Source: Diplodia intermedia (lineage: Eukaryota; Ascomycota; Dothideomycetes; Botryosphaeriales; Botryosphaeriaceae). From it: a stretch of 64,000 nt of DNA. The notes below the pieces were generated by a model. The model was not told the origin of the DNA. It worked only from the letters and a program-made list of their open reading frames with translations, and did not search any database. Every line of letters starts with the position of its first letter. The first letter of the stretch is position 1. Location: contig JAKEKT010000004.1 in assembly GCA_021495925.1 (NCBI GenBank), positions 558,001 through 622,000 of the forward strand, written 5' to 3'. The translations under genes and the position numbers were made by a program. Shown here piece after piece: positions 52,836 through 63,994 of this stretch.

Positions 52836-53430
52836 GACGACCGAAAATCGGGGTTCCCAATGCTGTGGGAGAGCAGGAAAGCAAGCATGTCGATCTCATC
52901 TATGTACCTGGGCGCCGGTGTTTATCAATGTTCCAGCCGATGCGCGGAATTACCAGAAGCCGGCGATTAATGCACATGTGGGCCGGGAGAACCGGAGGGT
53001 AAGAGTCGTGTCGATAAGGGGAAACGGACATTTTCCCTGCTCGCAGGCGGGACATGCAAGCCATAGCGGGATATGCAAACACGATAGATGCCATCTCCGC
53101 CCAGGAAATGGCTTTCTGGGGAAATTGTGGGGTTTAGCCGGACGTGGGGAAGCCAAGGATCCTCATTTCTTCCACCAGTGGCTTGCTTTGCTCGGAGGCC
53201 CGAATTGAGTCCGACGCTTGGACCCAGGGGCAGCATTGGGTAAGCTTTGGCGAAGCAAATGTACGGTTGTGCTAGAAGATCAACTAGGTCTCGAGTGCAG
53301 CTTCTGGATACCACATTGTTGTGAAACGCGTGCTGTTATCACCAATTGCTTTTTTACTGGGACTCTCGCAGTCGTTGGAGGCCTGACTAATCCAGAGCAC
53401 TCACAGCTGAACAGCATTGCCTCAATCCCT
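52836..53430. other. Intergenic between pectin methylesterase and GST
   Basis: 595 bp: pectin methylesterase promoter and GST 3' region. No further gene or clear element seen. Confidence 0.5.
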
Positions 53431-54242
53431 CTACTTCTGCTGGTACTTCTCGCCCGTACCCGCCTTGACCGCCGGCCTCTGCGCAATCCTGTCGATCCAC
53501 TGGAGCAGATGCGGGAATTGCTTCAGGTCCTCCTTGGTGAGCCCGCTGAACTCCCACTTCGCAATCCACGGCCAGGTGCCGATGTCCGCGACGCTGTACT
53601 TGCCCTTGCCCTTGCCAGCCAGGTACTCGCGGGGTTCGCCGCTGTACTTGCCCGACAAGTGGATCTCGAGCACGCCGTAGACGCGCAGCGTCTCGTTGCG
53701 GAAGCGCTCAATGGCGTATGGAATCTTCTCCTTGGCGAACTTGCCAAAGTGGTTCAGCTGGCCCTGGTACGGCGCTCCGCTGCCTGATCATTTACGTCAT
53801 CAGCACCCATGGCCGGGCACGTGAAGCCTCCTGAGAATGGGAGCAAGGGGGTGAAATGCTTACCGTGCCAGAAGAACAGCCACTGTAGCGCCTGGCTGCG
53901 CTCGAGGTCGTCCTTGAAGCCGAAGGCATCGTCCTTGTCGTACTTCTTGAGCAGGTACAGGAGCTCCGCCGACGTCTCGTGCACAGGGAAAGGCGGGCTT
54001 TGCGTATTGTCGACGATGATGGGGATACGGCCATTGGGGTCCAGCCGCAGGAACCAGTCTTTCTTTTGCTCGTTTGTCGAAATGTTGATCAGGGTCGTGG
54101 TCCAGTCGATGCCGTAGACCTGAGCCAGCTCCTCCAGGAAAATCTGGACCTTCTGGCCGTTGGGAGTGCTCTGAGTGACGAGGTGTAGGCCCTTCGCGTT
54201 CTTCACGTCCGCGGGCGTGTCATCGCCGTAGAGGTAGGACAT
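53431..54242 (-). CDS. Glutathione S-transferase, Ure2p-like
   Basis: Conjugates or reduces substrates with glutathione. Two exons, 53864-54242 and 53431-53783, give 243 residues. The thioredoxin-fold domain holds VTQSTPNGQKVQIFLEELAQ, with DPNGRIPIIVDN supplying the cis-Pro and HETSAELLYLL the glutathione-binding Glu-Ser-like turn (here Glu-Thr-Ser). The C-terminal helical domain contains YSVADIGTWPWI, the N-capping box motif of fungal Ure2-like GSTs. The intron is GTAAGC...GATCAG and splits a Gly codon. No signal or targeting sequence. Substrate unknown. Confidence 0.93.
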
Positions 54243-54701
54243 CTTGCGTGAGTATGTGGAGGATCGTCTTCTGGCGTGTGAAAGAAGAAGCGTGAAGGTT
54301 GGAAAAGAGCTTTGGAGATGCAGTGGCTTTGTTGCCTAATTTCAAGTGCACGAATTGGAATTCAAGAGCTCTTAAGAGGCACGACCGAGGACTGTGGAGC
54401 CGGAAGTCGCGCGATATAAGCTGGTGATGATACAAGGGTCTCGTCATCGACAGGGAGCACGCCATGCCCCGCAATTACTAAGCCAGCTGCCCGTTGCCCC
54501 GCACGCTGCTGCTGCTTCGGGGCTTACCAACCGCCGAACGCGAACTTGTCTTAAGCAGTCCCTGGTAATTCTTGCAAGGGATGTGTGGAGTGTATGGACG
54601 CATGTAAGCCACTGTGAATGTTTTTGTTCTCTTCATTACCTAATTATACTGATCATTAACAAGGTCAGCTCGTCTGCAGTCCGCGGCCAATAGAATTCAG
54701 C
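54243..54701. other. Intergenic between GST and GH93-like gene
   Basis: 459 bp; GST promoter. Nothing further recognised. Confidence 0.5.
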
Positions 54702-55844
54702 TCAAGCAGCAACGTTGACAGTACTGGCCGTCACGCTGTTATTCGCGCCATTCAAGACACCGCCACCCGCAATAAGAATCTCCCCCTCAGTACCCCACAC
54801 CAGCAAGCTGCGCGTGTATGAAGTTGTCTCAACCGTGTCCAGATCATACCAAGCATCCGCATCACCCAGAGCCCGGTTGATAAAGACTTGCGAGTCGGTG
54901 CCGCAGCTGACGACAATGGTACCGTTCTCGCCGCCAGCAGGAGTCCAGACAACGTACGGAGAACCGACGGGTACAGTGCCGTTCTGAGTGCGAATGACCT
55001 GACCTGGGGCCGAGTCGAACAGGAGCGGGTCTTCCGAAAGACGGTAGTAAACGGCGAAGTCGGCCTCCTCAGCGCCGTAGAACTCGTACGTGAGGAGGTA
55101 CTGGCCATTGGGGAGAAGAGCGATGGTCGGCATACCAGGGCGCCAGTCGTAGGTATCGTAGGCAACGTCGTCGACAACATCGCCCCAACTGACAAGGTCG
55201 GTGGAGACTTGGTGAACCATCTTCTGGCCATGAGCGGGGTCGCGCTGGTCCGAGTAGTATGTGATGATTTGGTTGTTGTACTCCATGATGAAGGGTTCCC
55301 AGACCGGAGTCTCGCCGTTGTTGGGAAGACCACGGCCTCCATTGGCGACTGATGAGACAAACTCCCAAGTGACACTTTGCACAAATTAGAAACCACTTTT
55401 GTTCAGGCCTGAGAAAACCCGAACTTACCCTCTATCTTTGCTGGCGTAGATGTCAATCTTCGTGAAGTTGAGGTCGGTGGGAAGCGCGTTCCCCGCCAAA
55501 AGGAGGGTGCCCGCTTCGTAGTCGCCATAGGCAGCCTTGAGCTCGTACAGGAACGGCTGGTAGCGGTTGCCCCAGTTGTTCACGGTGTCGTTGACCTTGG
55601 AAATCTCGTACCAGCTCTCACCTTGGTCGTCGGAGCGGTAGATGGGGTACCACACAAGCGGAGGCTCGGGCGAGTAGTTTTCCCACGTAGCCAGAAGGGC
55701 ATCCTCTTGCTCTAGGTACAACGTCCTTGCGTACAGTGTCCTGGGGACGATGTAGTCCGAGGGCGGGGTGAAAATAGTGACATGATCGAGAGCCTGCGCA
55801 AGATGCGACAGAGCCGCAGCGGCGAGCGCGAGCGAGAAGCGCAT
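54702..55844 (-). CDS. Secreted GH93-like exo-alpha-1,5-L-arabinanase (BNR six-blade fold)
   Basis: Probably releases arabinobiose from arabinan side chains of pectin. Two exons, 55429-55844 and 54702-55374, give 362 residues. Signal peptide MRFSLALAAAALSHLAQA. The sialidase-like beta-propeller shows a YRSDDQGESWYEIS Asp-box (S-x-D-x-G-x-x-W). IPRTLYARTLYL-like and WENYSPEPPLVWYPIYRS segments, TPVWEPFIMEY, YYSDQRDPAHGQKMVHQ and WRPGMPTIALLPNGQY are features I associate with GH93. I am less sure of GH93 than of the propeller fold itself. ATG 55842-55844 is chosen because it starts the signal peptide; upstream in-frame Met residues do not. Confidence 0.8.
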
Positions 55845-57263
55845 CTTGAGGAGAGGCGATTGCTTGCAGAGCACATGGTTGCAGTTACCCACCGGTTTTA
55901 TACTCATGCAGAGAAAATAGAAGTACGACAAGCCCGGGCCTGGGGAGCGATCTACGCGAGATCAAGAAAGCTAGTGAGGGGCCCCGGTGGGCGGACACCG
56001 CCCGCGTGGAGAGAACTGGGGAAACGGCCTCGGCGCATTGGTCCGCGAAACCTTGTTGACCCGCGCCATTCCGCAGAGAATCTTTCCCGTACAGTAATAA
56101 AGCCGTGCTTACAGCATGCATTCCGTCATGGCAAGCCCCTGCAGTAGCACTGACGTACGCTCGGGCGGACCGTGCCAGTACCACAGTCTCGTAGCGGAAG
56201 GAATAAAGCTTGAGAGGATACGAGCAAAATGCGAGGCTGGCACTCGTGCGAACGCGGTATGAATTGGTATTGAAACAGCAGTATGCGAGAGAAGGCGATG
56301 TATGATAGGACAAGATATCGACGTGAGCGCTGGTATACCCACACGACCGGGCGGTGCTTGGGGTGTGGGGTACCTGCGTGCGGTGTGAAGGTGGCGTGTG
56401 GCTGGCACATCCACCGGCTGTTCTGATGTTAAGCGGGCGATATTCCATCAATCAGAAGACTGCAACGGTAGCACGAGTCGGGCCAAGCGCGTGACCAGAC
56501 GCGAGGCTGGAGAGCCGCACTGAAGCATCGCGAGACCCAAGGGCCGGGCCAAGAGACATGCTTCGTATTGTTTGCAGCGATGACCGGCGCATCATTCGGC
56601 TGGTATGTCCAAGAATGGAAAACGGCCGGGTGGAAAGTGAGCGGTGCTGGTCAAGTCAAATGGACGGGTGGTGCCGCGAGAGAGACAGCACGTCGTTAAG
56701 GAAATGCGGAGAAGCGGCAGGCGGCGGAGGGAAATGCCGGAGACGACAAGCGAGGCTGCGGCACGCGCTCACGCGTCCGAAGGCGGCGAGTGGTCGGGCG
56801 GTGAGATGCGGCAGAATGCGCTGGAGCCTGGGCCACAGGGCTGCTGATGAGGTCATCAGCGTGCGGCTTCCATTCTAGGCCACCGTGAAAGCCCTCAGTT
56901 TCACTTTCAACTGCGCGGGCTGCTATTGTCGCCGCCACGGTATGCACTGTGCTACCACTATCCTTCGTCTGCTCATGCGCGCACCTTCTTCACTCTTCAC
57001 AACCTGCATCCCAATCACAACCGCGCATTGTGGTCATCGACAGCCCGTCGCCATTGCTGCGCGCAGTCGAGACACCGCCGTTGACTCCGCTACGCACCCC
57101 CGCAGTGCACTCTCACTTCACCTGCGCGATCCTAGCCGTTTACCCGACTATTTCGACCATCCAGTCTCCCACCGTTACCTCGACCTCGAAATCCCCGATT
57201 TCGGCGCCCACTCTTGCGATCGCGCCACTTCCATTGTCCTAAACCGTGACACTGCACAACGCA
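55845..57263. promoter_or_regulatory. Divergent region between the GH93-like gene and rad26
   Basis: 1.42 kb. Short frames only. A C-rich tract on the plus strand immediately before rad26 looks like a leader. No TATA box assigned. Confidence 0.5.
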
Positions 57264-60200
57264 ATGTCGGACCCGCCACCTAGTGACGAGAGCACCCTCT
57301 CCAGTGCGCTTTCCTCACCTAGATCTGATATTGAGAAGCCTACCGAAGTCGGCCACCAATCGCCGCAGATAGACAAGGGCAAGGGGAAAGCGGAAGAATC
57401 ATCGGATGCTGAGGGATTGGAGACTGACGGCGATGGTAACGAGGAGAATAGGCTGAGATTTCTCACCACTGTCCGCGATCAAGATGACCTTGAACGTGAT
57501 ATCGGTCGTCAAGCTGATAGGATGCTCACGGAACAAGCTGATGAGCGCGACAACAAGCGTCTGCAGAAGGCTCTGACCGAGAAGCAGCGCTGCACAACCC
57601 AACTGAAGAAGCTGGAAGAACGCCTCGCCGGCCCTGGCGGATCCACCATCAAAAACAAAATCAGGAAGGATGTTACCGACATGAAGGATCGTATCGAAAA
57701 CTTGAGTTCTGATATTCAGCAAATCGAAAACCGCATCGTCGAGAGGCACCATCATGGTAACCCCAATGACCTATTGGAGGTTGGAGGCAATCGCCAACAA
57801 CCGAACGAGAGTCGTCGAGACTTCCTCATTCGCACCGGCAAGATCACTCCCTTCTCAAGAATGGCTCGCCCTCCGAAGAAAATTGCTGAGAATGTGGGCG
57901 AAGTGCTCCTGGATGCTGAGCTAGGTGAAGACGAACAAGAAGAGGAGGATCTAGACGCTTCGTTCGCTCCAGAGGGCCCCGTGTCACATCGCAATTTGAG
58001 AAGACCCGGCTTTGCAGAGGATGTGAGCGAGACTGGTTCCACAGTCTCCGAGGAGAACGCACCATCTACGAAGCGTCGCAAAATCAAGGTCACGGACGAA
58101 GATGGTCAATATTCGGAAGCAATGAGTGCCGCAAGTCAACAATCGGATGACGCATACGATCCTGGAATGACCGATCGTCAACTGGCTGTTCTTGGCTCAA
58201 CGGATGAGGAACTTGACGGAGTTGAAGAGGATGACGATTACGACATGACTACGCCAGGTCACAAGCGTAAGCCGAAGCCGAAGCAAGCAAAGTCCAGGAA
58301 GAAGGCAAAGGTCGACAGTGAAGGTGCTAACGAAGACGAGGACCTTGCGGATCTCGATGATGGTAATGAGGCTCATTATCAATCCCGGCTCAGGAAATGG
58401 GTTAAGGATCGTGGTGCCGCCCGTCGCAGGGCGTGGGCTAGGCGCGGCTCAGTTGACAACTCTCTCCCACCGGATGAAGATGATGAGAAGCCTGAATGGC
58501 AACAGCCCCTTCCGCACATTCCTGACACAACGTTTGATGGTGGCTTCAAAGTTCCCGGTGATATTTATCCTAACCTTTTCGACTACCAGAAGACTGGAGT
58601 TCATTGGCTTTGGGAGCTGTACAGCCAGCAAGTTGGTGGAATCATTGGCGACGAGATGGGTCTGGGCAAGACTGTTCAAGCGATCTCCTTCATCGCCGGC
58701 CTCCATTATTCTGGCAGGCTTAACAAGCCAGTCATTGTTGTATGCCCTGCTACTGTTATGAAGCAATGGGTTACGGAATTCCACACTTGGTGGCCTGCTC
58801 TCCGGGTGTCGATCCTGCACAGCTCTGGAAGTGGCATGATGGATATGAGGAGGGAAAGCCAGATGGAACAGAACATGGAATCACGGTCCTTCTCCGAGAA
58901 GCAACCGCTGACGAAGTCTGAGAAGTCTGCAAAGAGGATTGTCGACAAGGTCAAAACTGATGGACATATTCTGGTAACGACTTACTCCGGCCTTGCAACT
59001 TACGGCCAGTTCCTCATTCCAACTGAATGGGAGTACGCTGTTCTGGACGAAGGTCACAAGATTCGCAACCCGGATTCACGTGTCACTGTATACTGCAAGG
59101 AATTGCGCACAGCAAACCGCCTCATTCTCTCCGGGACCCCCATGCAAAACAACCTCGACGAGCTGTGGTCTTTGTTTGACTTTGTGTATCCAATGCGCCT
59201 GGGCACTCTCCCAGAATTTCGCAACTCATTCGAAGTCCCAATCAAGCTTGGTGGATATGCCAACGCATCGAACTTTCAAGTTGAAACGGCTATGCGATGC
59301 GCAGAGGTGTTAAAGGAGACAATCAGCCCTTACCTCCTGCAACGCTACAAGGTCGATGTTGCTGCAGATTTGCCGAAGAAGACAGAACGCGTCCTATTTT
59401 GCCGGTTGACTGTGCCCCAAAGGAATGCTTACGAAGCGTTCCTTGGGTCGTCAGAGATGGGTTCAATCCTTGATGGCAAAAGACAGGCCCTGTTTGGAAT
59501 CGACATACTGCGCAAGGTCTGCAATCACCCTGACTTGATCCACCACAAATCGGAGAAGTTCAAGTCTGATCCGAAGTATGGTAGTGGATCTAAGTCGGGC
59601 AAGATGCAAGTCGTGAAGGAATTGGTCCAGATGTGGAAGAGAGAAGGCCACAAGACTCTTCTGTTCGCCCAGCACAAGATAATGCTCGACATTCTCGAGA
59701 AGTTCATGAACAAGCTCGGCAACATCAATTATTTGCGGATGGACGGATCCACCAACATCAAAGCCCGCCAGGATCTTGTCGATAAGTTCAACAATGACCC
59801 TAACCTAGACGTTTTTCTCCTGACAACCAAAGTTGGAGGACTTGGCGTCAACCTGACAGGGGCTGATCGGGTCATCATATACGATCCAGACTGGAACCCT
59901 TCGACCGATGTGCAAGCCCGAGAGCGAGCGTGGCGTCTTGGACAGAAGCGCGAGGTTGAGGTTTATCGCCTCATGACTGCCGGTAGTATCGAAGAGAAGA
60001 TTTACCATCGCCAAATTTTCAAGCAGTTCTTGACGAACAAGATTCTGAGAGATCCAAAGCAGCGCCAGACGTTCCAACTTAAGGATTTACATGACCTCTT
60101 CACGCTCGGCAATGCTGATGATGAAACGGAGACCGGCAATCTCTTCCGGGGTACTGAAACTCGAATCTCCCGTTCGCCGACAGGGACTCGTGAGCAAAGT

Positions 60201-61064
60201 CCGAGACCCGATGAAGAGATATCGAAGATCTATGGAATTGAACGTGGAGAAAATTACCGGGCAGCAGATACCGGTGCCGAGTCTTCGGAAAATGGAGGAA
60301 AAGAAGCCGGTACTCAGCCTGCAGGCTCGAATAAAGACGAACGCCTGATGACCACCATTTTCGCCCGCAGTGGTGTTCAGAGCTCGGTTGAGCATGACTC
60401 GATCATGGGATCCAACAGCAAAAAGAACACCATTGGTCCCGATCCAGTGGCGATTTCCAAGATGGCTCGCGAGAAGGCCGAGCAAGTTGCGCGTGAACTT
60501 GCTCGTTCCGCTGAGCTGGCTCGAAACACACCAGCCGGCACGGTGACCTGGACCGGAGAGGCCGGTACTGCCGGCCGACCACCTTCTCCTCCGCCTCGAC
60601 GGGATCGCTTCGGTACAATGCGTGGATCTCTCCGTGGCGGTCGCGGCGGCCGTGGTGGTCCGTCATCTAGCTCCGTTCTCTCCCACCTCTCCGTCCGCCA
60701 GGGCCGCGACGCTCCCGCGGCCAACAGCGCTGCCCGCCGCACTGGCCTTGCTCCACTTAACAATGGTACGCCCCGTAGCGGCACGGCGTCGTCGTCACGA
60801 GGCAACACCCCGCGCCCTGCAGCGGCGGACCGCAAGAAGGATCTAGAGGGCACGGAGCTGTTCAAGGCCATCAGGAACTTCATGCGCACGCACGATGGCG
60901 TCGTGTACACGGAGATGATTAAGCAGCAATTCCAGTGGCAGGTCGGCGAAGGCAAGGAGAAGGCGGAGGAGTTCAGGGCCATGTTGAAAATCCTGGCAAA
61001 GCTGGAGAAGCCGAGCGGGGGCGATGGAAGGGGTAGGTGGACGCTGAAGACGGAGTGGAAGTGA
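57264..61064 (+). CDS. rad26: Rad26/CSB SNF2-family ATPase for transcription-coupled repair
   Basis: Binds stalled RNA polymerase II and starts transcription-coupled nucleotide excision repair. Intronless, 1,266 residues from ATG 57264. The acidic N-terminus holds the CSB-type coiled coil (about residues 60-170: DQDDLERDIGRQADRML). A lysine-rich nuclear region precedes the SNF2 ATPase (from about residue 440): FDYQKTGVHWLWELY, motif I GDEMGLGKTVQAI, motif II DEGH, motif III LSGTPMQNN. The helicase C-terminal domain ends with motif VI RERAWRLGQKREV. An Arg/Gly-rich linker follows. The last ~70 residues form a winged-helix-like end (FKAIRNFMRTHDGVVYTEMI, GRWTLKTEW), as in Rad26/CSB. The highly conserved DEGHKIRNPDS favours Rad26 over other SNF2 groups. 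Confidence 0.93.
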   Translation: MSDPPPSDESTLSSALSSPRSDIEKPTEVGHQSPQIDKGKGKAEESSDAEGLETDGDGNEENRLRFLTTVRDQDDLERDIGRQADRMLTEQADERDNKRLQKALTEKQRCTTQLKKLEERLAGPGGSTIKNKIRKDVTDMKDRIENLSSDIQQIENRIVERHHHGNPNDLLEVGGNRQQPNESRRDFLIRTGKITPFSRMARPPKKIAENVGEVLLDAELGEDEQEEEDLDASFAPEGPVSHRNLRRPGFAEDVSETGSTVSEENAPSTKRRKIKVTDEDGQYSEAMSAASQQSDDAYDPGMTDRQLAVLGSTDEELDGVEEDDDYDMTTPGHKRKPKPKQAKSRKKAKVDSEGANEDEDLADLDDGNEAHYQSRLRKWVKDRGAARRRAWARRGSVDNSLPPDEDDEKPEWQQPLPHIPDTTFDGGFKVPGDIYPNLFDYQKTGVHWLWELYSQQVGGIIGDEMGLGKTVQAISFIAGLHYSGRLNKPVIVVCPATVMKQWVTEFHTWWPALRVSILHSSGSGMMDMRRESQMEQNMESRSFSEKQPLTKSEKSAKRIVDKVKTDGHILVTTYSGLATYGQFLIPTEWEYAVLDEGHKIRNPDSRVTVYCKELRTANRLILSGTPMQNNLDELWSLFDFVYPMRLGTLPEFRNSFEVPIKLGGYANASNFQVETAMRCAEVLKETISPYLLQRYKVDVAADLPKKTERVLFCRLTVPQRNAYEAFLGSSEMGSILDGKRQALFGIDILRKVCNHPDLIHHKSEKFKSDPKYGSGSKSGKMQVVKELVQMWKREGHKTLLFAQHKIMLDILEKFMNKLGNINYLRMDGSTNIKARQDLVDKFNNDPNLDVFLLTTKVGGLGVNLTGADRVIIYDPDWNPSTDVQARERAWRLGQKREVEVYRLMTAGSIEEKIYHRQIFKQFLTNKILRDPKQRQTFQLKDLHDLFTLGNADDETETGNLFRGTETRISRSPTGTREQSPRPDEEISKIYGIERGENYRAADTGAESSENGGKEAGTQPAGSNKDERLMTTIFARSGVQSSVEHDSIMGSNSKKNTIGPDPVAISKMAREKAEQVARELARSAELARNTPAGTVTWTGEAGTAGRPPSPPPRRDRFGTMRGSLRGGRGGRGGPSSSSVLSHLSVRQGRDAPAANSAARRTGLAPLNNGTPRSGTASSSRGNTPRPAAADRKKDLEGTELFKAIRNFMRTHDGVVYTEMIKQQFQWQVGEGKEKAEEFRAMLKILAKLEKPSGGDGRGRWTLKTEWK

Positions 61065-62194
61065 GCTGGTTGAGGCTCAGGATAAATGTTGGAGGTGGAT
61101 GGCATGATGATTGCACAAGCCAAAGAGTAGGAGGATACGAGAGAGAGGGGTTCGTCTGGCAATTTGAACCTATGAAAGGGTACGATAAAGATGGGACATG
61201 CGTGGCTCTGGTCAGATGGGCGAGAAGAAAAAAAGGGTTTATTATGGGATGATACCCGGGTTGGTGCAATGGTTCTTTTTTCTGGAAATGATACCAATGA
61301 CGGATAGATCAACGACATTACTTTTTTTTGGACAAGAAATTTCCTCTTGAAGATCGGAATGGGTCTGTAGCATAGCGACGGTATATTTTGTTCTAATAAT
61401 TCACGGACGAAGGGCATGAGGTAGAAGAGCTTTCGCTTACAAACGGTAGCGCCTCTGGCATAGCATAAATCAACCAGTTGGATACTGGCCGTCCTCGATC
61501 CATAAGGATGGTGTGCACAATGCCTATGATTCTAGGTCATATTCATACACCGAGACCTTCGGCCGAAGCGGCGTGATTGAGAGCCGAGTTTACCGAGAAG
61601 TCGGCGTTGTTCGTCGCCGACGATTGGCAGCGGCTCGGGATGTGGCGATTCCTTCAGGAAGCCGAACCGGAAAGAAGGCCGCGGTATCTTGCAAGGGGAC
61701 GGTAGAAGTTTGGAAAAAACGTGTGAATCAGTATTTGCTTTTGCGGCTCAAAAATAAGTGTTTTGCCAACGATGCCGAGAGGGCCGTCCCGCGAAGCTTG
61801 AGTCTGCCACGAACTGACTCGTATGGAGTTGGAGAAGAACAGCAAGTTGGTGTTCGGCTGCTATACCTAGCGGAAAATACTCGGTATACAACAGTGTTAT
61901 GGCGCAAGGAAGAGGTCCCATGTCCACGCTATCAGCTCAACCCGCGAATTGGTCCCTTATTGGTCCACACGTCATGTCAGCAGTCAGCCCCACTAACCTT
62001 TTGACTCACCTTTCAACGTCATTTCATATATTTTCCCTTACTTCGGCCTCGGCCTCGGTGTGCCTCTCTGGGATACGCCCCGCGGAAACTTCTTTAATAT
62101 GAAACCGGTTAAATAACTCTGCGAAAAACCCTCAGACTATAAGTTTCTCGATACGCATATACCCTTTATCTCTGCAAACGAACAGGCTCCGAAA
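61065..62194. other. Intergenic between rad26 and the FAD monooxygenase
   Basis: 1.13 kb with only spurious-looking frames. A GGTTAAATAA stretch near 62107-62116 could serve as a TATA-like element ~80 bp before the monooxygenase ATG. Confidence 0.5.
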
Positions 62195-63670
62195 ATGCCG
62201 TTACCAGCTCTGAAGGTCCTCGTCATCGGCGCCGGCATAGGCGGTCTGACAAGCGCCCTCGCGCTGCGCCAGCAGGGGCACGAGGTCGAGGTAATCCCCC
62301 CGAGGGAAAGAAATCAACAGACCTCCCTCCTTCAGTGAGAAAACAACTAACGTACCTTCCCCAGATCCTCGAACGCTCCAGCCTCGCGCGCGAAGTTGGC
62401 GCCGCGGTGAACCTCGCCCCCAACGCCACCGCGCTGCTCAACTCGCTCTCCATCTTTCCGGAGGCCTTCGACGGCACCGAGTACCGCGGCATGTCGCTGA
62501 GGGACGGGCTGTCGGAAGATGCGCGGCTCAAGGTGCGCGTCACCGTGGCCGAAGCGGACCGGGACGCCTGGCAGGCGCCCTACTGGCTCGTCCACCGCAT
62601 CGACCTGCACGCCGCGCTGAAGCGTCGCGCGGTCGAGGTGGGCGTGGTCCTGCGCACGGGGTGTCCGGTGGAGAAGGTGGATTGCGCGACGGGGCAGGTG
62701 CGGCTGGCGGGCGGCGAGGTCAAGACGGCGGATCTGGTGGTCGCGGCGGATGGGCTGCATTCGGTGGCGAGGGAGGCCGTGGTCGGGCAACGCTTCGAGA
62801 CCAGGTCGTCGGGCAAGTGCTGTTACCGGTGGCTGATGCCGTACGAGGCGTTCGCGGAGGACGACGAGTTGAGGATGTTTGCGGAGGAGCCGGGCGTGTT
62901 GACGGAGCTGACGGGTGAGGATAGGCGGATTGTGTTCTATCCCTGTTCTGGCGGGAAGTTGATGAACTGCGCGGCGTTCTTGCCGGCGGGGGAGGTGGGG
63001 GAGATCCAGCCGGGTACGTATGGTCAGCCAGCGAGAGGGGCGGAGATGTCAAGAGAGAATGCTGACTGGCGGAGGGTGGTAGGATGGAATCAGTCGGGCA
63101 ACAAGGAGAAGCTGCTCGGCTCGTTCTCCGGCTTTGCGCCTTCGGTCAAGAAGATGCTGGGGAAGGCGCCAGAGGGCTCAGTGGCTGTGTGGGACCTGCT
63201 GGATATGGACGTGCTTCCTACTTGGGTCAATGGGCGCGTGGCGCTGCTTGGGGATGCAGCGCACCCTTTCCTCCCGTGTACGACTGTCTCTGGAATTATG
63301 TCTGGCGCGATGGCTGATGGCTGATGCAGACATGGGCCAAGGTGCGGCGCAGGCCATCGAAGACGCCGTAGCACTGGCCACTTTGCTGCCTTCAAGCACT
63401 GCAGTTGACGATGTTGCCCGCCGCCTGCCGCTGTACGAGCAGTGTAGGAAGGAGCGGGCCGACTGGGTGCAGGAGGTCACCCGTGGCAGAGGCCAGGATG
63501 ACACGAAGCGCGATCTCGGTAAGCACCCTGATGCCCTCACTCCTGCATGCATCTAACGGGTTGCAACAGGGGAAATCAATTCGCTGATGGCCCGCTGCAT
63601 CGAGCACAACGCTCAGAAGCACGCTCTCGGGTTCCTTCAGGCCGCTACCCAGGGCGAGGCGAGGATCTGA
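62195..63670 (+). CDS. FAD-dependent monooxygenase (salicylate hydroxylase-like)
   Basis: Flavin group A hydroxylase acting on an aromatic or polyketide substrate with NAD(P)H. Five exons: 62195-62290, 62365-63013, 63083-63277, 63330-63518, 63570-63670, giving 409 residues. The Rossmann motif VIGAGIGGLTSALALRQQG begins at residue ~10 and ends in the ribose-binding Glu of ILERS. The DG motif is ADLVVAADGLHSVAR. The GD motif is GRVALLGDAAHPFLPYMGQG, and this joins only if the exon 3/4 boundary is as given. IEDAVALATLL closes the FAD domain. No membrane anchor is seen. A Zn2Cys6 regulator begins 166 bp downstream on the same strand. Substrate unknown. Confidence 0.9.
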
Positions 63671-63836
63671 ATGCAGGCGTGTGTTTCGTCGGGTGGGCAT
63701 TTAGTTTTCGGCCCAATGATCCTTAACCAGTGCTTTCCCAGGCCAAACCGTGACGTCACCCGGAGATGGGCGAGTCGGCGTCTTGCTCGCCTACGCCTCC
63801 ACTTCCGCACTCACTCTGCTCTACAGCCGACTTGCC

Positions 63837-63994
63837 ATGCCATCCCGCCCGCAGCGCACGAGACAGCGTGCCAAACAAGCCTGTCGAGAGTGCAACGCCC
63901 GACGCGTGCGCTGCAATGTCAACGACTCGCAGCCCTGCGACAATTGCCGCTCCTCGGGCAACCCTTGCGAGCTCCTCCCTTCAAAAAGAGGCCG
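63837..63994 (+). CDS. Zn2Cys6 transcription factor, first exon (partial, runs out of the window)
   Basis: Begins ATG at 63837 (MPSRPQRTRQRAKQA). The binuclear zinc cluster is complete: ACRECNARRVRC, then a 7-residue loop, then CDNC and, after six residues, the sixth Cys. Spacing is C-x2-C-x6-C-x7-C-x2-C-x6-C. The basic ARRVR between the second and third Cys fits DNA contact. The frame reaches a GTAATA donor at 63995, so the gene continues beyond the window after an intron. It lies directly after the FAD monooxygenase on the same strand, so it could control that gene (inference). Confidence 0.88.
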
